Shown here piece after piece: positions 26,550-38,660 of a stretch of 64,000 nt of DNA. The stretch is taken from assembly GCA_030620095.1 (NCBI GenBank), contig JAUTXW010002153.1, forward strand, positions 128,501 to 192,500. The letters run 5' to 3'. Each line of letters begins with the position of its first letter. Positions within the stretch are counted from its first letter, which is position 1. The notes beneath the pieces were generated by a model. The model searched no databases. It saw only the letters and a program-made list of their open reading frames with translations, and was not told where the DNA came from. Position numbers and translations under genes: made by a program. The DNA is from Kuschelorhynchus macadamiae (taxonomy: Eukaryota; Arthropoda; Insecta; Coleoptera; Curculionidae).

Positions 26550-27116
26550 AAAATAGAAATATTTATTAAAGTAACAGTGCTTCATAAACATAAATTCCTA
26601 CATATGAGTAATAATCCAAAATATTCACCTTACATGCAAAAAAAAATCGGTGCATTAATTGCCTGTATTTTATTATTTACAACAGAAAAGATATGTTTGG
26701 ACCCAAAAATAGAGGTTTGAAGTCGAAAATGCAGCATCCTGACAAGATTATCGAAAGGACAAAACTTGCATAAAGGAGGTAAAACAGGTTTTCAAGACTG
26801 CGAAAATTAAATTCTTATTTACTCGGTAAAATTAAGAAATAAATACTTTTAGATGTTATTTGGGTTTCGTTGTTTAAATAATTATAATTTTAATTGATGA
26901 ATGATATTGTATGAATCTAGGCATCGCCATCCATGTATCAACGTTCGAACTTGCAGTAAAACGTTTTTTTTGAACGGAGTGGTGAACTACTTTAGTTTAG
27001 GAATACTGACAGTTGTTGATAATAGGTGGCGCTATACATACCGAAATCTTCGCTTGAGGTATGGGTAATCTAACTAAACTACGGAAACGTATAAGGGCCA
27101 CAATTTTTTTTATTTT
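26426..27116. other. spacer with (TA)n at 26489-26547
   Basis: Holds a pure TA tract of 59 bases (26489-26547). The remainder is AT-rich without gene signal. The last ~45 bases (about 27085-27116, AAGGGCCACAATTTTTTTTA) form the flank shared, inverted, with the right satellite array near 35285-35300. Confidence 0.7.
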
Positions 27117-27330
27117 TAAATTCTGACTTTAAAGTCGGAATTCAGCAAAATTTTGAGTTTAAAGTCAGAATTTAACAAAATTATGAGTTTAAAGTAAGAA
27201 ATTAACTAAATTCTGAGTTTAAAGTCAGAATTTAACAAAATTCTGAGTTTAAAGTAAGAAATTAACTAAATTCTGAGTTTAAAGTCAGAATTTAACTGAA
27301 TTCTGAGTTTAAAGTCAGAATTTAACGAAA
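27117..27330 (-). repeat. 30-bp palindromic satellite, left array (7 units)
   Basis: About seven direct repeats with an exact 30-bp period, consensus TTCTGAGTTTAAAGTCAGAA plus TTTAACAAAA. Each unit core is a near-perfect palindrome (one central mismatch). The same satellite occurs in inverse orientation at 35007-35271, with the same flanking phrase GGGCCACAATTTTTTTTATT on the outer side of both arrays. Confidence 0.95.
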
Positions 27331-27624
27331 TGCATTTTTGACGTCTCCTGCCAAACCTGAAATTGGTGTCAGGAGATAGATAATTAAATATTAAGACAGA
27401 CAGTTAAGTGAAATCCATTTCGTTGCAAGTAAATTCGTTTGAGATTTACCGAGCTTCAAAGGTTCAAAATTGTCATTGTTCAGGCGCCATTTTCTCGAAA
27501 ACAGTTAAATTTAGGCATGAGAAAAATAACTCAATAAGTGCTTGGATTTTTTAGAAAAATATAAAAATTTAATAAAATATAGGGCATTTCATTTAAAAAA
27601 CGGATGATGCCTCTGGTTTGAGGT
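27331..27624. other. spacer ending in BEL target duplication
   Basis: Non-coding. Contains a short inverted pair (GTCTCCTGCCAAACCTGA / TTGGTGTCAGGAGAT) near 27342-27377, possibly a small foldback. The last five bases, GAGGT (27620-27624), are the target duplication of the BEL element; the other copy is 34434-34438. Confidence 0.7.
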
Positions 27625-28041
27625 TGTTTGGTATTAAATTAAAAAAACACAATACTTCGAATATGGACTGTTAATTAAATGTATGAAAAAGCACGAATTT
27701 GGTAATGCTCACAATCAATAAGTGTAAAACCACTCACCTATCGTTCTGGGATCGTTATCTTGACGTGCCGGCCGGCCTTCTCTTACAAATTGAATAATCA
27801 CCCCTAGTAGACCATTGGAACACACGCTGTTGAGAAAAAGAATACACAAATTGTCTGAACTTTAAATAATTGACCGCCGGACCTCTGACTTCGAGTTAAG
27901 TCGTCTTGCAAGTCTTGTTTTTATCCGCGGCAAAACTCTCCGCTCTGCGCACGGTTTAGTGGATAGATACACTACCAACTGTGAGGCATAAATTAAACTA
28001 CAAATTGGCGCGTAATTTATAAAAACGCTCAATTCCAAACA
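27625..28041 (-). mobile_element. BEL/Pao element, 3' LTR
   Basis: 417 bp, TGTTTGG...CCAAACA at the edges (TG...CA, with a 7-bp inverted terminal match). It matches 34027-34433 almost throughout. It carries a 20-odd-base stretch absent from the other LTR (near 27896-27920, TCTTGCAAGTCTTG) and lacks a 13-base duplication present there. A few substitutions also differ. Since the coding regions run on the minus strand, this left copy is the 3' LTR. Confidence 0.97.
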
Positions 28042-28180
28042 TTCCGCCCACCAAAAAATAACATTTTATTTTTTTTTTGCATAAACTTAAACAATAAACC
28101 AAAATAAGTACATATTTCTGCAATTGAACAAACAATAAAAGTACATGGAAAAGACGATACAAAGGTATAAGTCTGTTTAC
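28042..28180 (-). other. BEL 3' untranslated region and polypurine tract
   Basis: On the minus strand GGTGGGCGGAA lies directly against the LTR (28042-28052) and serves as polypurine tract. The remainder is AT-rich leader to the pol stop codon. Confidence 0.75.
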
Positions 28181-29625
28181 CTATTGATTTGGCAGAGGGC
28201 ACAATTTGACTAGAGGCCTGTCAATAAGACCTTTAACAGTTTGAATTTGAGCCACTCTAGCTACACGATCAGGACTTTTATATACCTTAACTATTCTTCC
28301 CAACAACCACTGCATGGGTGGAAGATTTGGATCTTTTAGTACAACCAACGTCCCACTATCAGGAGGTTGTTGTAGGGTATTCCACTTGGACCTTTGTTGT
28401 AATGTATGGAGGTATTCCATGTGCCATTGCTTCCAAAAGTGCTGATGAAGCTGTTGAACCGACTGCCAACGACTTAGTCGATTCAGAGACACATCAAGAA
28501 GATTTTCGTCGGGAGGAGTTGTCAAAGGCTCTGTAGTCAAGAAGTGACCCGGAGTTAGACTCATAAGGTCATTGGGGTCTGGACTGAGACTACACAGTGG
28601 CCGCGAATTAAGCAAAGCCTCCACTTGAGCAAGCAAAGTGGTCAACTCTTCAAAAGACAAAATTTGACAACCAACCACGCGCAACAAATGAGTTTTCACA
28701 GAGCGCACAGCACTTTCCCATATTCCACCCCAATGTGGCGAAGCAGGGGGGTTGAAGTGCCATTTTATCGCTAATGCGTCAGAACACTCCTTACAATATG
28801 ACAACAAGATATTATTTGCGCCAACAAAATTAGTTCCGTTGTCGCTGTAGAAATCCGTACATCGGCCACGGCGGGCAACAAACCTACGCAAAGCCGCTAA
28901 GAAAGCATCAGAAGATAAGTCAGAGACCACCTCAAGGTGTAAAGCTTTGGTTCCTAGACATATAAACACACATATGTATGCCTTTTGACTCCGGACACCA
29001 CGGTGCCTACCCAAAACAATCGATATAGGTCCGGCAAAATCAACTCCACAGTGAGTAAATGCCTTCACCTGAGATACTCTGGGAAGCGGTAAATCGCCCA
29101 TAAAAGGAGTCAAAGCTGTAGGATTAGCACGAAAACATCGATTACACTTTGACAGAACATGTCGAATCGCTCGACGAGCAGATAGTATCCAAAATTGTTG
29201 GGTTATTAAATACTGAAGTGTTCTAGGCCCAGGATGAAAATGTTCCTTGTGGAAATGAAGAATTATTAAATCTGTAAACGTATGATTTCTTGGGAGAAGT
29301 ATAGGATGCTTCGCATCAAATTCCAAATGAGCAATCTTTAGACGACCACCAACACGTATAATATTTGATTTATCCAAAAAGGGAGTCAAACTTCGAAGGG
29401 GCTTAGAACATGGCAAACCTTGCTGAAGTTTTACAAGATCCATTTTAAAGGTTTGCTCCTGCACTAACTTCACAATCACCACCAATGCATGATAGAGGTC
29501 ACGAGCACATAAACTGTCTAATTCACGAGAAGTTTTCGGTTTTCTCAAATTTCGAACAAAACGTATACAATATGCAATTATGCTTTGCATTTTTGATAAC
29601 GAAGAAAACCTTTTCAGAAGATCAC
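28181..29625 (-). CDS. pol: BEL/Pao pol: integrase and DUF5641-type C-terminus
   Basis: An open frame of 469 codons from the internal Met at 29590, with coding similarity starting a little upstream after a 1-nt frame break near 29630. It has the H2C2 zinc-binding domain (HFHKEHFHPG ... CNRC, about residues 112-150), then the DDE core: D in CGVDFAGP (about 184), D in YSDNGTNF (about 249) and E in GGIWESAVRS (about 290). The C-terminal WKQWHMEYLHTLQQRSKW segment is the typical BEL/Pao tail (DUF5641 region). The enzyme would insert the cDNA into chromosomes and make the 5-bp duplication seen here. All catalytic residues are intact, but it depends on an upstream polyprotein that is interrupted. 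Confidence 0.95.
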
Positions 29626-30646
29626 CTAAAAATCTGATGAGTGAGAAGCTACGCAGACAATTTTTCTCTCCTCAATAGCTACCTCCTCGGGAAGAGTGCC
29701 ACTCACGTTTGATGGCCAATTAGATTCACGTTCGCGAAGCCAAGGAGGTCCCGCCCACCATAACGCATGTGAGACAATATGTTCCGGAAATATTCCACGT
29801 GACGAAACATCTTCCGGGTTCAATCTTCCATCAACGTGATGCCAAAGGTAAGGAGGCACCCTCTCCTGAATTTGAGCCACACGGTTGGCCACGAAGGTTT
29901 TCCATCTATATGGGGGAGACCTTATCCAAGCTAACAGAACATTTGAGTCAGACCAGGCATAAACCTTTTCCACCTGAATGTCTATCAAAGTTTCATTCAC
30001 AAACTCAAAACATTCAGTCAACAAAGATGCTGCACAGAGTTCTAATCTGGGAATAGAGATTCTCTTCAATGGCGACACCCGATTTTTGGCACACACTAAT
30101 GACACGAAAACTTCACCATTGGGAAGAACTTGGCGTAAGTATAAGACAGCAGCGTATCCAAGCTCAGAGGCGTCACAAAATCCATGAATTTGCACACCAA
30201 TTTTTTCATCAACCACAAAATGCCGAGGTATAGAAAGTGAAGCCAAGCATGGAAGCTGTGCGTGATACATTTCCCATTGATATACAATATCTTTGGGTGG
30301 AATTGTATCCCAACCCAATCCTAATACCCATAGTTTCTGAATCATACACTTGGCAACAAATATTACTGGTGCCAAAAATCCTAAAGGATCGTAAATTCGC
30401 GCAATCTCAGATAATATGTTTCGCTTAATACAATCTTGTAAGATTGGTTTCACCTGATAAGAAAAACAATCAGTTAGAGGTGACCACTGTAAACCGTGTA
30501 CCTTTACTCCAGTGTTGTCACTATCACCAAAGGAAATATTCTGCTGATGTGCAGCTGGGATTAATTTTAAAATATCGGCATTATTGCTGGTCCACTTTCT
30601 CAACTCAAATCCCACACGCGAGAGAAGTTCGATAAGCTGATTTTTT
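29626..30646 (-). pseudogene. pol: BEL/Pao pol: RT thumb and RNase H region
   Basis: Continues the polyprotein in a different frame, entered by an indel in an A-run near 30642 and left by one in a T-run near 29630. It starts with the family's GFELRKWTSN segment, then shows RNase H-like motifs: HGFCDASELGYAAVLYL, PRLELCAASLLTE, AWSDSNVLLAWI and NPEDVSSRG. These carry the acidic residues expected for the BEL RNase H. Both breaks lie in homopolymers, so either real decay or assembly error could explain them. Confidence 0.93.
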
Positions 30647-31822
30647 TAGCTCTAATGCTTCAGCAACCGAGGATGAACCAATTATTACATCGTCCACATA
30701 AATTCTGTTCTTAAGGACTGGCTCCAGTAATGGAAACTCAGCAGCATAATGCTGCATTAATTGTAGCAAACAACTAATGGCTAGATAGGGGCTTGAAGAA
30801 ACGCCGTAAGTCACTGTATTCAATTGATACTCCTTAATATTTTCTGTCGTATCGAAACGCCACAAAATGCGCTGAAAATTACGGTGTTCTTCAGTTACTA
30901 ATATTTGCCGATACATTTGTTTAATATCCGCAGTAAATACTACACTGAATATACGGAAGTATAAGAGTAAAGAGGCTATTTCATTTTGAAGTTTAGGTCC
31001 GATGAACAGGGTATCGTTCAGAGAACATCCACTGGTAGACTTCGCACTTGCGTCGAACACTACACGAAGTTTACTTTTTCCTCCATCTTGCTTAAGCACA
31101 CAATGATGTGGTATATAGAAACCTTCACTTTGACAACTTAATGGATAGACTTCAGACATGTGACCTTGGTCAAGATAATCCTGCATGAATTCACTATAGA
31201 GAAGTTTTAAATTAGGATTTCTTTCAAGCTTGCCTTCAAGCAACTTAAAACGCTTCATGGCTTGCACTTTTGAATCACCCAACGAGGGAGGAAAAACACG
31301 AAATGGAAGATGCACTATATATCTCCCTGTTGAATCACGCCTACACGTTTCATTGAAAATGCTTTCACACACCCTGTCCTTCTCTGACACACTGTTAGAT
31401 TTAGGGACAGATTCAAGCTCCCAAAACTTCTTTAAAGTTTCATCAAGAGAAGAATGTAAAGTGGTGGCACAAGTTAGAACCTTATCGACAGGTACCGACT
31501 CCACCGATCCAAAAAGTAACCAACCAAAAGTGGTTTTCATAGCACAAGGACCACCATTTTGTCCTTTATGAAACCCTGGTAGTATAATTTGGGAAAGCAT
31601 ATCTACGCCAAGTGAAATGTCCACATCACCCGAATGGGTAAAATCAGGATCAGCTAAACTCAAATTTTTTAAATAAGACCATCTCCTGTAGCAGAAACTT
31701 GTCATTGGGATTTCATCGCAAATTCGCGGTATAACCACTGCATTCACATCATATGCAGGTGCTTCTTTCTCACATGGGAACACTTTCAAAGACACACTTC
31801 CCATATTGACCCTCATAGACAT
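30647..31822 (-). pseudogene. pol: BEL/Pao pol: reverse transcriptase
   Basis: The RT domain in the same frame as gag and integrase. Motifs seen: SKLRVVFDASAKS (palm start), VFTADIKQMYRQI (first catalytic Asp), NTVTYGVSSSPYLA, and RIYVDDVIIG (YVDD). A TAG stop in the same frame, near 31820, separates it from the protease and gag part. The RT frame is then lost near 30642. The catalytic residues are present. Length and spacing suit a normal BEL pol. Confidence 0.95.
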
Positions 31823-32470
31823 CTAATTAAGACCTTGTATTGACATAGTAGACTCTACAGGTTCCAAACCTAACCTTTTAACACAATCAACACTGATAAA
31901 GTTAGCCTGACTAGCGGAATCTAGAAGGGCTCTAAATTTTAGAAAGTCACCCTTAGAACTTAACACGGACACTGTAGCTGTAGTAAACAGCATTGATTTC
32001 TGAGACATTAATCTACTAGAAAACACCTTTAATTTTTCTTCACTAGGATTGTTATCTAATGAAACATCATCCTTTGTTTTAGGATTCCCATTATCACTGG
32101 TTTTAGCAGGAAAATGAAGGAGAGTATGATGTCTTTTTTGACAAACTCGACACGCAAATGAACTTTCACATTTATCTAAAGCATGGCCAAAAGATAAGCA
32201 ATTATAACAAAGCCTCTTATGCTTCACGAATGAATGTCGTTCATTAACATCAGCACACAAGAAGGCATCACATTTAACCAAAGAGTGAGGACTTTGTTTA
32301 CATAAAATACATTTTTTTGAATTATCAACTTTAGACATAAAGTTAAATGATCTTCCATGACCACTGATAGAATGATCACCCGCTCCACTGCGACTATTTT
32401 GTTTGTTCTGATGACCTGATACACCCGGTTTACCAGAACCACTCCTAGCTATTTCTGATTTTGGAAGTAA
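31823..32470 (-). pseudogene. gag-pol: BEL/Pao zinc knuckles and protease
   Basis: In frame with the gag part, after an in-frame TAG at about 32471. It begins with a Gly/Ser-rich linker and then cysteine-rich knuckles: CILCKQSPHSLVKC, CYNCLSFGHALDKC and CRVCQKRHHTLLH, which bind the genomic RNA. An aspartic protease core follows, RALLDSASQANFIS, with the active-site DSA triad used by BEL elements. The segment ends at another in-frame TAG (about 31820). Apart from these two stops the frame is open. Confidence 0.93.
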
Positions 32471-33360
32471 CTAACTATTCTCCAAGTCCCTACAATGTTT
32501 TTCCAAAAAGGAAAATAAATCGTTATATTCTGGAAAAGCTTTATGGCTGTATTCAAGTTCAAATGTGGTTTTTAGTGACGAATCAATTTTTTGAAAAAGT
32601 AGGTTAAATTTTGTAAAATCCCATTTATTTAAAGCAAATAAATCTAGTGCAGCTAAGTTTTCTGAAAACACTGATAATAATTGCCTAAGCTCTACAGCTG
32701 ACTTAATTTTTAAAGTGGGCGCTTGATACACTGACAACCAATAATCTGTCACTAGAACACGTTCATTTTGATATCTTTTAACCAAAGCATTGTAAGCTGT
32801 TTCGTAATTCGCATCAGTTATTGGAATATTTTTTAAAACACTAGCAGCATCTTTTTCCAAATAAGATACAAGAAATTGAAATCTTTCAATATTAGTGAGA
32901 GATTGACACTCGTGTATTAGAGACTTGTACATATCAAAAAATGTTGGCCATTTTTTAATATCACCATCAAATTTTGGAATAATAATTTTCGGCAATTTAA
33001 CCCTTTCACATCTATACGAACTATCGCTACACTCACTTTTTGCAACCGCCTGTTGCTTGACTGGAAGTTGACTTTCAGTTAGATCACGATAAACTGATTT
33101 AATAGCAAACTGCATATCATTAAATTTGTCTTGAACTTCATCTTGTTTTCTAGTTCCTCGTCAGAGAGCAACCCCACAATATCTAAATGAAAATTTTCAA
33201 ATTTCGAAACATCTTCGAAAAGGCCTTCATATCGAACAAACAAATTCTTTTTTATTGTGATTGGCGAGCCTTCTAAAATGGCCTGCTGTGCAATATTATA
33301 CAACTTGGTGACTTTTTTAATTATTACGCTCCTTTTTTTAATAAGAGTATCTTTAGACAT
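32471..33360 (-). pseudogene. gag: BEL/Pao gag (DUF1759-type)
   Basis: Starts at ATG 33360 (MSKDTLIKKRS), runs to about 33144 and changes frame there by a one-base difference. The second frame holds the typical BEL gag core LPKIIIPKFDGDIKKWPTFF, YLEKDAASVLKNIPI and ALVKRYQNERVLV, which is the DUF1759 region forming the capsid. It ends at TAG near 32471 just before the zinc knuckles. The gene is complete in content. The frame break and stop would prevent full Gag-Pol synthesis unless bypassed. Confidence 0.93.
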
Positions 33361-34026
33361 TGTTACTAAACAAATATCTTATTATTTCACTGAGAAGAAA
33401 AAAAAATAAATAGGAGACACAAATTTATGTTAAGTATTAAATGACTTTTCAAATATAATTAGATACCGAAACTTTGATTTTATTCAAAAATATGCAGTGC
33501 CAGAAAATCAATAGAAAACAATTTCTAAAATTAGTATGTAATATTTCACGAAAATTAAAATAACTAATACCGCAAACCACCAGGTAAACAGACAACAGCA
33601 TCACCTTTACCAGATATCATTTGTTCAAGCAGTGTAACTGCATACCTATATATTCTCTCTTTTGATTAACAAAATTATTAATACGTCTACAGCATAAAAA
33701 TGGTTTTTATAAACACCAATATTCAATATTCAAAAATCAAATAATCTTATTTATTTTTAAAGGGATATGTATTTTTAAACCAGATCGCAAATAAATTATT
33801 TATTCCACTTGTGTCTTGTTTTAGCATAAAAAACGGAATAGATTTCTCGTCTCGCGAGTAATGTTTAAATTCTTTAAATTCCTATACTGGTTTTTTACTT
33901 TTTATCGATCGATTTGAGAACGATGCTAAGGTATTAGTTAAATATTATTTTTAATCACTATAAAAAATTTATACTTTCTATTAATCCACGGGATGTTTCA
34001 ATTAATCTGGGCTCGTAGGATCAAAA
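33361..34026 (-). other. BEL 5' leader and primer site region
   Basis: About 670 bases between the 5' LTR and the gag start on the minus strand, with no ORF. Immediately inside the LTR the minus strand reads TTTTGATCCTACGAGCCCAG, the place of the primer-binding site. I cannot assign the tRNA with certainty. Confidence 0.7.
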
Positions 34027-34433
34027 TGTTTGGTATTAAATTAAAAAAACACAATACTTCGAATATGGACTGTTAATTAAATGTATGAAAAAGCACGAAT
34101 TTGGTAATGCTCACAATCAATAAGTGTAAAACCACTCACCTATCGTTCTGGGATCGTTATCTTGACGTGCCGGCCGGCCTTTTCTTACAAATTGAATAAT
34201 CACCCCTAGTAGACCATTGGAACACACGCTGTTGAGAAAAAGAATACACAAATTGTCTGAACTTTAAATAATTGACCGCCGGACCTCTGACTTCGAGTTA
34301 AGTCCGCGGCAAAACTCTCCGCTCTGCGCACGGTTTAGTGGATAGATACACTACCAACTGTGAGGCATAAATTAAACTACAAATTGTTTAAACAAATTGG
34401 CGCGTAATTTATAAAAACGCTCAATTTCAAACA
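34027..34433 (-). mobile_element. BEL/Pao element, 5' LTR
   Basis: 407 bp, TG...CA, collinear with 27625-28041. It contains a 13-base duplicated piece (ACAAATTGTTTAAACAAATTGG) near 34377-34398 and lacks the 20-odd-base stretch of the other copy. The right flank GAGGT (34434-34438) repeats the left flank (27620-27624), proving one insertion event. Confidence 0.97.
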
Positions 34434-34438
34434 GAGGT

Positions 34439-35006
34439 AGAAGCGGCAACACCGAGCAATTTAAAATATTTTATAACGAGAGTATATTATGTTCATCTAT
34501 GGCCAAAGCCAAATTCTCAAAACATCCTATTCGTTGGTTCTCCAGATATTTCTAATATGACACACAACTTGAATCACCTTGAAACAGAGAGGGAGATCTG
34601 TCAGTATGTTTCGCGAGACAGCCTTACATCTTTGAAACATATATGAACCGATAAAACGATAAATAAGTCTTAAGAAAGACTTATTTATCGTTTTGTATTA
34701 CCTTTTTTATTTTGTGAACTTTTCAATGTATATGTTTTCTTGTATTCATTTTGGCTTTTTTCTCAGCAATAGAAATAAATAAAAATATATAAAATGAACT
34801 AATTAAACATATGTTTAATTTGTCAGGGACTTATTTAAGACTCAAAAATCAAAATAGGAAACCTTTATTTTGTACCCTCCCCCCCTTTTATCATTTTTTA
34901 ACTATCAGTAGTTTGGTGGAACAATTCATAGCGCATTTGTCATTATTCAAACAAGAATATTGAACTTGTTTTTTTGGTTCCAGTCTGTTATACAATCGTA
35001 CGGACT
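34439..35006. other. spacer with perfect hairpin
   Basis: Non-coding. The notable piece is the perfect 19-bp hairpin at 34653-34694. A C-rich run (CCCTCCCCCCC) lies near 34876. No gene. Confidence 0.6.
34653..34694. repeat. perfect 19-bp hairpin, 4-nt loop
   Basis: AAAACGATAAATAAGTCTT, loop AAGA, then its exact complement. No T-run follows on either strand beyond TTTT, and there is no operon context, so a bacterial-type terminator reading is meaningless here. It looks like a snap-back template-switch product or an element terminus. Confidence 0.85.
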
Positions 35007-35271
35007 AAATTCTGACTTTAAACTCAGAATTTTGTTCAATTCCGACTTTAAACTCAGAATTTTGTTAAATTCCGACTTTAAACTCAGAATTTTGTTAAAT
35101 TCTGACTTTAAACTCAGAATTTTATTAAATTCTGACTTTAAACTCAGAATTTAGTTAAATTCTGACTTTAGACTCAGAATTTTATTAAATTCCGACTTTG
35201 AACTCAGAATTTTGTTAAATTCTGACTTTAAACTCAGAATTTTGTTAAATTCCGACTTTAAACTCAGAATT
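35007..35271 (+). repeat. 30-bp palindromic satellite, right array (~9 units)
   Basis: About nine direct copies, period exactly 30 bp, consensus TTCTGACTTTAAACTCAGAA plus TTTTGTTAAA. It is the reverse complement of the 27117-27330 satellite. The open frame through it (repeated NSDFKLRILL) follows from the period being a multiple of three and is not a gene. Confidence 0.95.
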
Positions 35272-35446
35272 GAAAAATAAAAAAAATTGTGGCCCTTCTA
35301 CGCTTTCGTACTAAACTATAAAACCAATATATAATTTAAATAAAGCACACATATCAATTATTAAAAATTAATACTAAAAGAGTACATTATAAATGTTAAA
35401 CTTAAAAATTAAACTATATAACAAAATTACTAAAATTAGAGTGTTA
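35272..35446. other. satellite flank and AT-rich spacer
   Basis: AAAAATTGTGGCCCTTCTAC near 35282 is the inverted flank shared with the left satellite array (near 27090). Otherwise AT-rich. Confidence 0.5.
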
Positions 35447-36555
<1,109 letters not shown>

Positions 36556-36592
36556 CTAAACTGTTCTTTTCAGAACGACAATAGTGAACGGA

Positions 36593-37108
36593 TATTATAT
36601 TGAGCTTTCTCAAGATATTTATTTTCTACAATAAAAACATATATAGTTAGTATTTAAATTTTTAAAATGGTTGAAACATTATTGAAAAAACATAACTCAA
36701 AAAAACATTACATTTAAAAGAAACTAAGATCACGAAAACAAAAATACATTTAAAACAAAATTAATATTATACACAGTACGTACCTTGAAATCATGTCAGT
36801 TTCACGAATGTTTTGAGATTGCAATAATTTCGACACGTCTGGAATTCTGGTAGATAAAAACGAGACAATTTTTTCTTTTTTTTTTTGTATTTACTTAGAT
36901 TTTTATTGGTGTTCCGAGTTTGGGTTTATGCTATTACTGAAATGTACAGGGTTTTATGTATCAAGTGGTTTATTTGTTTAAATGAATTTACTTAGATATC
37001 AGATTATGATAAATTTGGCTTAAGTTATTGATGTCTTTCTTTTCGTTGACGGCATCTTTCTTTTTTTTTAATTTGTATCATTTCTTTTATTGTAAGTTTT
37101 CGATAATA
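36593..37108 (-). repeat. Penelope-like element, left inverted terminal repeat
   Basis: Reverse complement of 38533-39048. It contains an antisense copy of the last ~40 codons of the element's own ORF and its 3' UTR, for example GATGCCGTC-complement near 37048 and ATTGAGCTTTCTCAAGATAT near 36598. Terminal repeats of Penelope elements can be direct or inverted, so this fits the group. This copy stops just before the GAGCGAAACGTC motif present on the right side. Confidence 0.9.
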
Positions 37109-38660
37109 GTGACGTAAATACTTACAAAGAATTAAAAAGTGATTTAACGACCTCTTATCAAACAAAAAATAACGTGTTCATAAAAAAATTGTTAAATTAA
37201 AAAGTTATTTCTGATAAAGAAGCAAAAAACCTAATGATACACTGCAGTAGCACCCAAAATATACGGTCTTCCTAAGTTGCATAAATCTAACATACCTTTA
37301 AGGCCCATTGTATCATGTATCCAATCTCCTTTTTATAAACTGTCGAAATATTTGTCTAATTGTATGTCCAAAATAACATGAAAAAACGATTATTTTGTTA
37401 AAGATTCATTTGAATTTAAACAATTTATTGACAAGGTAAACATTCCAGACAATCATATACTAGTATCTTTTGATGTTGTCTCTCTATATACAAATATTCC
37501 GAATGAACTTTTATCTGACATAATAACACAAAAATGGGACGAATTAAAGGGTCACACAACACTTCCATTAAAAGAATTTGTAGAAGCTATTAACATTACT
37601 CTAAATAATAATTATTTCCAATATGAGGACAAATATTATCGACAGTTAGATGGTTGCGCTATGGGTTCTCCTATTTCCTCCATTGTCGCACAATTAGTTA
37701 TGGAATGTCTGGAGGATAGTTTGATAAGTAAACTTGATTTTAACCTTCCTTTTTTTAAAAGATTTGTGGACGATTGTTTAACTGCCGTTTTAAAAAACCA
37801 TATTAATGACCTGTTAAATGCTTTCAACAATTTTCACCCCAAATCAAAATTTACCATGGAAACTGAAGACAAAAACAAAATTTTCTAGACTTAACCCTGA
37901 TTAGAAATAAGAAAGATCAAAATATAAAAACCAAGTGGTATACAAAAAAAACATGGTCAGGGCGGTACTTAAACTTTAACTCCAACCATCCAAAGAATTA
38001 AAAAAATAGCGTTATTATAGGTCCAACCGATCGTGCCATCTCACTTACTTCCCCAGAATATGGTCCTGAGAATTTAAAGAAGGAGACTTTAATAAATAAC
38101 CATTTTTCGGGAAAAACATACTACGAGTTTTTAAACAACGAACTCATGTTTTTTATAATAACTTAAAAAAAGCAACAAAAGAAAAAATGGTACTACTAAA
38201 TACGTTGCAATGCCCTACACAGATGGTCTATCAGAAAAAATAAATCACATCTTGTCTAAACACGACATAATTGTGTGTCATAAAGCACAGAATTTACTAA
38301 ACTGTCTTTTCACTCCCTTGAAAAGCAAAGTAATAAAAAAAAAGAAAACAAACCTAGTTTACTCAATTCTGTGTTTAAATTGCCCAAAAAAGTATATAGG
38401 AATGACAACACAATACTTAGATAGTCGATTAAGCGGCCACAAATACACAAAAAATGCATCTACTGCACTCCACAAACACGAACATACAGAAAAACATGAA
38501 TTCGATTAAACAAACCAAAATTTTAGAGCAAGAAACTAAATATCGAAAACACACAATAAAAGAAATGATACAAATTAAAAAAGAGAAAGATGCCGTCAAC
38601 AATAAAAAAGACATCAATACCTTAAGCCAAATTTATCATAATCTGGTATCTAAGTAAATT
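37109..38660 (+). pseudogene. Penelope-like element: RT and GIY-YIG endonuclease
   Basis: A 5'-truncated Penelope-like ORF directly following the left inverted repeat. The RT starts around 37110 and shows PKIYGLPKLHKSNIPLRPIV (about 37257), VSFDVVSLYTNIP (catalytic Asp, 37470), GCAMGSPISSIVAQLVME (37652) and RFVDDCL (37760). A stop near 37888 and frame changes interrupt the connector. The GIY-YIG-type nuclease at 38210-38657 has LVYSILCLNC..KYIGMTTQYLDSRLSGH and a C-terminal basic stretch. Stops and shifts make it inactive. It differs enough from the 57-kb element to be another lineage of the same group. Confidence 0.9.

Noticed and set aside
27117..27330. CRISPR-like regular repeats of 30 bp
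   Set aside because: Repeats are contiguous with no spacers, and the genome is eukaryotic; this is a satellite.
28318..31571. Plus-strand frames inside the BEL element (for example 28318-28536, 29769-30056, 31230-31571)
   Set aside because: Antisense shadows of the pol reading frame.
34653..34694. Rho-independent-type terminator
   Set aside because: Perfect hairpin but in a eukaryotic, non-operon context with no upstream gene on that strand.
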